Shown here: positions 3,919-8,196 of the stretch, piece by piece | How positions within the stretch are numbered: the stretch's first letter is position 1 | Layout of the letters: every line of letters begins with the position of its first letter | Assembly (NCBI GenBank): GCA_017537405.1 | Contig: JAFYKU010000043.1 | Span: 1-8,196, forward strand | DNA: 8,196 nt | Reading direction: 5' to 3' | Origin: Clostridia bacterium | Lineage (GTDB): Bacteria > Bacillota > Clostridia > Christensenellales > UBA1242 | The notes under the pieces: generated by a model | Database searches by the model: none | Told to the model about the DNA's origin: nothing | What the model saw: only the letters and a program-made list of their open reading frames with translations | Position numbers and translations under genes: made by a program

Positions 3919-6180
3919 TTAAAAATTCGTCACCCAATCCGGGTCCATGCCGTGTTGTAAAATGTAGGCGCGGTGGTGTTCCAGTTGGTTGTCCATTTCA
4001 TCAAATAAAGCCGCGTTTGGTGTTGTCGCTGTAATAATGTCTTGCACAATGTGAAAACGGTCGATACCATTCAAGACGCGCATATCAAAGCCGGTCGTAA
4101 TGGCTCCGCATTCGCGATAACCTTTTACCGTATAACTGTGATTGTTCGAGCGGTGTGCGGTTAAAGCCAAAATTAAATTGCGGTATGTGTGTGAAACAAA
4201 CACGACTGGCTTGTCGTTGGTAAAGTACTGTGCATAGGTTTTGTCATCCAAGCTATCTTCGCGACCACCCAAGATGCCGGCGTCAATGACATTGACTAAG
4301 CGTACTTTTAATTGCGGTGCTTGAGCTTGCAAAATTTTTAAAGCCGCCATACATTCCACGGTCGGCGTATCGCCCATACATGCAAGTACGACATCGGGGT
4401 TGCTTACATCGTGCCAAATGCTGATGCCAGCTTGTACATCGGACAAAGCTTGTGCGCCCGTACGCCATTGACGGCTGGGGTGTTTGGATGCTGTAATCAA
4501 ATTAATTTTGTTTGTGTCTTGCATGCAGCGTTGGAAAACCGCCAACAAAGTATTTGCATCAGCAGGGAAGTAACAACGCACGGTGTTCGGGTCTTTGTCT
4601 AATAAATGGCTGGCTAAGCCAGTGTCTTGGTGGCTGTACCCGTTGTGGTCTTGTTGCCAAGTGTGACTGGTTGCGATGATATTTAAACAAGGCAGGGTGG
4701 TACGCCATCGCATCTTGCGGATTTGTTTTAACCATTTCGAATGTTGACTTAACATGCTGTCAATTACGCGGCCGAAAGCTTCGTATGTTGCAAAGAAACC
4801 ATGACGACCAGTTAAGGTGTAGGCTTCCAACATCCCTTCACAAACATGTTCGGATAAGATGCCATCGATGATGCGACCTTCATCACTTAACCCATCGTCG
4901 AACGGGTACCGTGCTGCTTGCCAGACACGGTTGGTGATTTTAAATGGTGCGTACAAACGATTGGACTTTGCTTCGTCTGGTGTAAAGAAACGGAATGTTG
5001 TCGGGTTAGCTTGCATAATGGCTGCCACATAATTAGATAAGATGTTCATATCTTGGACTAAATCGGTGGTCGGCACAAAGAATTGTTTTAGGCTCGGTAA
5101 TTTTAGCGGTGTGTATTTTTTACCACCATGTGTTAAAGGGTTAGCGGATAAACGGTGGTCGCCAACTGGACAGAAGTCCGCGATGTCGGCTTGTAAGCTG
5201 CCGTCTGGATTAAACAATTCGGCTGGGCGGTAGGATTGCAGCCAATCGTTAACTAGTTGTAAGTGGTGTGGCTGTGACATATCAATTGGAACTTGGTGAG
5301 CATTAAATGTGCCAGTAACGGTTTTCCCGTCCACAGTAGCGGGACCCGTCCAACCTTTTGGTGAGTTCAAAATAATTACTGGATGTTTGCCATTCTTGGT
5401 ACGGAAACAATGTAAACAATAATCAATGGCATTTGCCATAGCTTGATGGTCTTGCAAGATATTGGCTGGATTATAACCGACAGTAATTTCAATCGCTTCG
5501 TATCCCATGCCAGCAAAAAATTGTTGTCGTTCGGCTGGTGTAATCCGCGCTAAGATTGTTGGATTGGCAATTTTGTATCCGTTCAAATGAACAATCGGCA
5601 AAACATAACCATCTTTTTGCGGGTTTAAAAATTTATAACCCCACCAGCTTGCCGATAACGGACCTGTTTCAGCTTCGCCGTCACCCACAATGACAGCGGC
5701 GACTAATTCGGGGTGGTCTAGGACTGCGCCAAAGCCATGTGCTAAAGAATAACCCAATTCGCCACCTTCGTGCATGCTGCCTGGGATTTGGGGAGCCACA
5801 TGTGAGGACACTCCGCCCGGGAAAGAAAATTCGCGGAACAATTTTTTCAAGCCTGCTTTATCGCGGGTGTATTCGGGGTAGACTTCGGAGTAGGTCCCTT
5901 CTAAATAAGCGTTCGCAATAAAAAAGTTGCCACCGTGACCTGGACCAGATAATAAGACCATATCTTGATGATGTTGTTTAATTGCGCGACTTAAATGAGC
6001 GTAAATAAAATTTTGTCCAACAATGGTACCCCAATGACCCAAGATGCGATTCTTAATGTCGGAACGGATTAAAGGGCGTTCCAATAATGGATTATCACAT
6101 AAATAAAGCTGTGCGGCCGAAAGGTAATTTGCGGCGCGGAAATAACGGTCTAAAGTTACAAAATTTTCACTTTGATTCAT
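3919..6180 (-). CDS. xfp: Xylulose-5-phosphate/fructose-6-phosphate phosphoketolase
   Basis: A 753-residue cytoplasmic thiamine-diphosphate enzyme that splits xylulose-5-phosphate (and often fructose-6-phosphate) with phosphate to acetyl-phosphate and glyceraldehyde-3-phosphate or erythrose-4-phosphate. All family landmarks are present: RAANYLSAAQLYL, GHWGT (48-52), SGPGHGG (78-84), SHVAPQIPGSMHEGGELGYSL (126-146), the diphosphate-binding GDGEAETGP (166-174) with N200, then YEAFGRVIDSM, QHSKWL and the HNGYSHQDTG loop. It is slightly shorter than the usual 790-820. ATG 6180 is chosen because family members begin roughly a dozen residues before the YxRAANYL motif; an open extension to ATG 6273 would add an unrelated tail and cross the promoter. 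No good Shine-Dalgarno precedes the start. The gene is monocistronic, without a neighbouring acetate kinase, and suggests a phosphoketolase route or bifid-type shunt. Confidence 0.97.
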   Translation of the reverse strand: MNQSENFVTLDRYFRAANYLSAAQLYLCDNPLLERPLIRSDIKNRILGHWGTIVGQNFIYAHLSRAIKQHHQDMVLLSGPGHGGNFFIANAYLEGTYSEVYPEYTRDKAGLKKLFREFSFPGGVSSHVAPQIPGSMHEGGELGYSLAHGFGAVLDHPELVAAVIVGDGEAETGPLSASWWGYKFLNPQKDGYVLPIVHLNGYKIANPTILARITPAERQQFFAGMGYEAIEITVGYNPANILQDHQAMANAIDYCLHCFRTKNGKHPVIILNSPKGWTGPATVDGKTVTGTFNAHQVPIDMSQPHHLQLVNDWLQSYRPAELFNPDGSLQADIADFCPVGDHRLSANPLTHGGKKYTPLKLPSLKQFFVPTTDLVQDMNILSNYVAAIMQANPTTFRFFTPDEAKSNRLYAPFKITNRVWQAARYPFDDGLSDEGRIIDGILSEHVCEGMLEAYTLTGRHGFFATYEAFGRVIDSMLSQHSKWLKQIRKMRWRTTLPCLNIIATSHTWQQDHNGYSHQDTGLASHLLDKDPNTVRCYFPADANTLLAVFQRCMQDTNKINLITASKHPSRQWRTGAQALSDVQAGISIWHDVSNPDVVLACMGDTPTVECMAALKILQAQAPQLKVRLVNVIDAGILGGREDSLDDKTYAQYFTNDKPVVFVSHTYRNLILALTAHRSNNHSYTVKGYRECGAITTGFDMRVLNGIDRFHIVQDIITATTPNAALFDEMDNQLEHHRAYILQHGMDPDWVTNF

Positions 6181-6186
6181 ACTTTG

Positions 6187-6215
6187 ATTATTCCATATTT
6201 TAGGGTTTTCGGCAA
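6187..6215 (-). promoter_or_regulatory. Possible second xfp promoter giving a leaderless transcript
   Basis: On the minus strand TTGCCG (6215-6210) and AATAAT (6192-6187) are 17 bases apart, and the -10 is only six bases from ATG 6180. If used, transcription would begin at or next to the start codon. Weaker than the upstream promoter. Confidence 0.35.
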
Positions 6216-6232
6216 ATAAATCATGTTTACTG

Positions 6233-6261
6233 TTTATAACAAATAAATTTCCCGCTGTAAA
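6233..6261 (-). promoter_or_regulatory. Promoter of xfp
   Basis: On the minus strand TTTACA (6261-6256) and TATAAA (6238-6233) are 17 bases apart, five of six matches each. Transcription would start near 6226 and give a leader of about 45 bases. Confidence 0.65.
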
Positions 6262-6279
6262 TATTATGCACAAATTATC

Positions 6280-6308
6280 TTGTCAATATTAATCATAGGT
6301 GCTATAAT
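6280..6308 (+). promoter_or_regulatory. Strong promoter of tRNA-Leu
   Basis: TTGTCA (6280-6285) and a perfect TATAAT (6303-6308) are exactly 17 bases apart. The predicted start is one or two bases before the mature tRNA 5' end at 6317, so the 5' leader is almost nil. Confidence 0.85.
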
Positions 6309-6316
6309 ATGCGTAT

Positions 6317-6403
6317 GCCCAGGTGGCGAAATCGGCAGACGCAAGGGACTTAAAATCCCTCGGGGGAAACTCCATATCGGTTCAAGTCCGATCCTGGGCA
6401 CCA
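6317..6403 (+). tRNA. tRNA-Leu (anticodon UAA)
   Basis: An 87-base class II tRNA. The acceptor stem GCCCAGG pairs with CCTGGGC, followed by discriminator A and an encoded CCA (6401-6403). The anticodon stem AGGGA/TCCCT encloses CTTAAAA with anticodon TAA at 6351-6353. A long variable arm closed by a GAAA loop (GGGG/CTCC) and the T arm ATCGG-TTCAAGT-CCGAT complete it. The long variable arm plus UAA anticodon identify leucine; it reads UUA and UUG. No terminator follows, so the transcript may continue into the methyltransferase gene. Confidence 0.97.
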
Positions 6404-6422
6404 CTATATAATAAACGATATG

Positions 6423-6440
6423 TTATCATATTAATGATAA
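6423..6440. repeat. Inverted repeat before the methyltransferase gene
   Basis: TTATCAT and ATGATAA are perfect seven-base arms around ATTA. It lies between the tRNA and the Shine-Dalgarno. There is no G/C in the stem beyond one pair and no T run, so an operator is more likely than a terminator. Confidence 0.45.
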
Positions 6441-6458
6441 TATAAGGAGATATTTTAT

Positions 6459-7133
6459 ATGAGAGAAAAAGCTTTTAAACCTTCAAAGAGTGAGAAACGA
6501 GGGCTTAAGCAACTAAAATCAACGATGAAAAATATCTTATCTATTGGAATTAGTACCGGTGGTTCAGCTGAAATTAATATGGCAAAAACTTGCCCGGAAG
6601 CAAAAATAGTTGCAACGACAATTGACGAAAAGGGGTTAAAGTTCTCAATTGAAAAAATGTCTAACTATAAAGAATTTGCTCAAATAGAAGCAAAGATTGA
6701 AGATGTGTCAAAACCAATGCCATATTCAGACAATACATTTGATTATGTTTATGCAAGATTAGTATTGCATTATTTGGACAAACAACAATTAAATGATGCT
6801 TTGAATGAAATATATAGAGTTTTAAAGTCAAACGGAATTCTATTTATTGTGGCAAGGAATAATAAAGAATGGGAACTAACAAAGCCTGAGTTTATAATTT
6901 CTTATGATGAAGTAACTAATATGACAACATATTATGAACAATGGAAAAAAGAAGTTGTGAGAGAAAGACAATTTTTATCCGAAAAACAGCTTGAAGATAT
7001 TTTAATGCAACATAAATTTAAAATAAACAGTGTTAAATCGTATAAGGAAAGATTGTTTACTGATTATGAAAGAACTAAACAAAATCAATCAAAAAAGCCA
7101 AATTTTTTAACTGAAGTTGTTGCCGTTAAATAA
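6459..7133 (+). CDS. Class I SAM-dependent methyltransferase, probably horizontally acquired
   Basis: A 224-residue cytoplasmic protein with a Rossmann methyltransferase core. Motif I is ILSIGISTGGSAE (26-38), the acidic residue after strand 2 is D56 in ATTIDEKG, motif III is KIEDVSKPMPY (79-89), motif IV is DNTFDYVYARLVLHYL (91-106) and motif V is EIYRVLKSNGILFIVARN (117-134). The C-terminal part (about 145-224) is lysine-rich and may bind substrate; I cannot name the substrate. Motif I is unusual (GISTGG instead of GxGxG), and the N-terminal extension before strand 1 is short. AAGGAGA (6444-6450) stands eight bases before ATG. The gene is visibly more AT-rich than its neighbours. Seven of its nine arginine codons are AGA, plus one AGG and one CGA, and none is CGT or CGC, while neighbours use CGT/CGC. 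It follows a tRNA gene, a classic insertion site. Confidence 0.8.
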   Translation: MREKAFKPSKSEKRGLKQLKSTMKNILSIGISTGGSAEINMAKTCPEAKIVATTIDEKGLKFSIEKMSNYKEFAQIEAKIEDVSKPMPYSDNTFDYVYARLVLHYLDKQQLNDALNEIYRVLKSNGILFIVARNNKEWELTKPEFIISYDEVTNMTTYYEQWKKEVVRERQFLSEKQLEDILMQHKFKINSVKSYKERLFTDYERTKQNQSKKPNFLTEVVAVK

Positions 7134-7215
7134 TTTAGTTTTACTTTGGTCTATATTTTCCGTAAACGCATTACCACGAAAGGTATTGCCAAAACCTTGT
7201 TGTCGAAAAATGTTA
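7134..7215. other. Possible decayed gene fragment behind the methyltransferase
   Basis: Bases from about 7158 to 7205 are richer in G/C than the methyltransferase and the AT-rich gap after them. In the frame of the methyltransferase, 24 sense codons with host-like usage (CGT, CGC, ACC) follow its TAA up to TAA at 7206-7221. The minus strand is also open here in two frames. This could be a remnant of an older gene cut by an insertion, or chance; no family is recognised. Confidence 0.2.
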
Positions 7216-7233
7216 TATGTTAAGATTAACATA
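7216..7233. promoter_or_regulatory. Perfect 18-bp palindrome, candidate operator
   Basis: TATGTTAA and TTAACATA are perfect eight-base arms around GA. It lies 28 bases upstream of the -35 of the ABC transporter gene. The symmetry and spacing fit a dimeric repressor or activator site, for instance of the GntR or TetR type often controlling such exporters. No regulator gene is in view. Confidence 0.5.
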
Positions 7234-7260
7234 AAATTACTAAATTAAACAAAAAAACAT

Positions 7261-7289
7261 TTTACATCTGTTATGATATTGTAAATAAT
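7261..7289 (+). promoter_or_regulatory. Promoter of the ABC ATPase gene, predicted leaderless
   Basis: TTTACA (7261-7266) and AATAAT (7284-7289) are 17 bases apart. Only six bases separate the -10 from ATG 7296, so transcription should begin at or beside the start codon. TTTACA also pairs symmetrically with TGTAAA (7280-7285). Confidence 0.55.
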
Positions 7290-7295
7290 GTTTTT

Positions 7296-8196
7296 ATGAA
7301 TGAACAAGGTCAAAATATCTTTGTTATTGAAACCCAAAACTTGACCAAATGTTATGGTAAGAAAACCGTGTTAGATACAGTATCTATGCATGTGGCGCGT
7401 GGTGATATTTATGGTTTCATTGGCAAGAATGGTGCGGGCAAAACCACGCTGATGAAATTATTATTGGGCATGTCTCATGCGACCAGTGGTGATATTCAAC
7501 TATTCGGTAGTTCGGCTTTAAGTCAAGGACGCCGCCGCATTGGCGCGTTGATTGAAGCACCAGCTTTTTATACACAATGTACGGCTTATGAGAATTTGAA
7601 ACGGTTTGCTTTGTTAGTGAATGACGGTCAAGATTTGCACGCGTTGTTGGACTTCGTCGGTTTGGGGCATGTCGGGAAAAAGAAGGTTGGTAAATTTTCT
7701 TTGGGCATGAAGCAACGCCTAGGCATTGCGATTGCAATGTTAGGTAACCCAGAGTTATTAGTTTTAGACGAACCAATTAACGGATTAGACCCAGAAGGTA
7801 TTAAAGAAATTCGTGATTTGTTATTGCGTTTGAATCATGAAAAAAATGTTACTATTTTAGTATCCAGTCACTTATTGGACGAACTTGCCAAGATTACCAC
7901 GCGTTACGGCATTATTAATAACGGCCGTTTGGTGGAAGAAATTACCGCCGCCGCATTGGCTGAACAATGCCAACAAAACTTACAAATTTTCACGGAGCAA
8001 GTTACGGAAGCCACCAAAGTGATTCACAAATTATATCCGGCGGCAAAGCTGGAAACCATTGAAGGTGGATTGGCAGTGGCTGCTGAAAACTTAGATAGTG
8101 TGGCGGTTAATCGTGCGTTAGTTCTGGCCAATATAAGCGTCTCTGAATTGATGTACGCAACACAAAATATGGAAGCTTATATTCCATCAATGCAGA
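7296..8196 (+). CDS. BcrA-type ABC-2 transporter ATP-binding protein (3' end outside window)
   Basis: 300 residues are visible with no stop before the window ends. It is the cytoplasmic ATPase of an ABC-2 exporter. Walker A is GKNGAGKTT (43-51), the Q-loop region contains LIEAPAFY, the signature is FSLGMKQR, Walker B is LLVLDEPINGLDPEG, and the switch histidine is in SSHLL. The YGFIGKNGAGKTTLMK, SLGMKQRLGIA and DEPINGLDPEGIKEIR blocks are typical of the bacitracin/lantibiotic resistance group (BcrA), usually about 300-310 residues, so nearly the whole protein is here. The permease gene is expected just downstream. The start ATG 7296 has no Shine-Dalgarno and lies right behind a promoter. The substrate, a peptide antibiotic or otherwise, cannot be told from the ATPase alone. 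Confidence 0.93.
   Translation, partial: MNEQGQNIFVIETQNLTKCYGKKTVLDTVSMHVARGDIYGFIGKNGAGKTTLMKLLLGMSHATSGDIQLFGSSALSQGRRRIGALIEAPAFYTQCTAYENLKRFALLVNDGQDLHALLDFVGLGHVGKKKVGKFSLGMKQRLGIAIAMLGNPELLVLDEPINGLDPEGIKEIRDLLLRLNHEKNVTILVSSHLLDELAKITTRYGIINNGRLVEEITAAALAEQCQQNLQIFTEQVTEATKVIHKLYPAAKLETIEGGLAVAAENLDSVAVNRALVLANISVSELMYATQNMEAYIPSMQ

Noticed and set aside
6181..6273. N-terminal extension of xfp to ATG 6273
   Set aside because: It crosses the promoter and does not resemble phosphoketolase N-termini.
6317..7295. Integrated element bounded by a repeat of the tRNA 3' end
   Set aside because: I looked for a second copy of the tRNA T arm and acceptor end after the methyltransferase and found none in 7134-7295; no integrase is present either.
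7417..7776. Open frame of 119 codons on the minus strand
   Set aside because: It is antisense to the Walker A to Walker B part of the ABC ATPase; a shadow.
1..8196. Alternative genetic code with TGA as tryptophan, suggested by all nine stops being TAA
   Set aside because: All genes are full length under the standard code and tryptophans are TGG; TAA preference alone is common.
1..8196. CRISPR array or insertion sequence
   Set aside because: No regularly spaced direct repeats, no transposase and no long terminal inverted repeats are seen.

Overview
The window looks like a chromosomal segment of a low-to-moderate GC Gram-positive bacterium (Bacillota). The evidence is a WhiA C-terminus, a DUF1540 Cys-rich protein, a SpoIIQ-like degenerate LytM protein, a YwaF-type membrane protein, a BcrA-type ABC ATPase, strong AGGAGG-type ribosome binding sites and a tRNA with an encoded CCA end. 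An uncultured Clostridia-like lineage is my best guess, but no rRNA is present to settle it. Nine stop codons are visible and all are TAA; the standard genetic code explains every reading frame.

Left part (1-2065): the 3' end of whiA (+) overlaps tail to tail with a minus-strand operon, rplI followed by a glmU-like gene. The GlmU-like protein has a complete acetyltransferase active site, but its N-terminal half is shortened and lacks the uridyltransferase signature. A 34-bp AT-rich divergent promoter region separates rplI from a Cys-rich DUF1540 gene (+).

Middle part (2066-3913): a SpoIIQ-like membrane-anchored LytM protein without zinc ligands, a terminator whose loop also carries the -35 of the next promoter, a 76-residue two-helix membrane protein, a second terminator, and a YwaF/TMEM164-like polytopic membrane protein whose ribosome binding site is a run of eight G. 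A bidirectional terminator closes the block.

Right part (3914-8196): a complete phosphoketolase gene (xfp, minus) starts back to back with a tRNA-Leu(UAA) gene (+) that has a near-consensus promoter. Directly behind the tRNA lies an AT-rich class I methyltransferase gene. It uses AGA for arginine, unlike its neighbours, and is a likely horizontal acquisition. After a 162-bp gap with a perfect 18-bp palindrome and a promoter, a BcrA-type ABC-2 ATPase begins and runs off the window.

The genes are mostly independent transcription units: housekeeping functions (ribosome, cell-wall precursor, carbon metabolism, tRNA) mixed with envelope proteins and an accessory insertion. No CRISPR array, transposase, phage module or obvious multi-gene defence system is visible. 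The most unusual signals are the half-degenerate GlmU, the SpoIIQ-like protein without metal ligands, the tRNA-adjacent foreign methyltransferase with a decayed flank, and several sure starts with no Shine-Dalgarno sequence.
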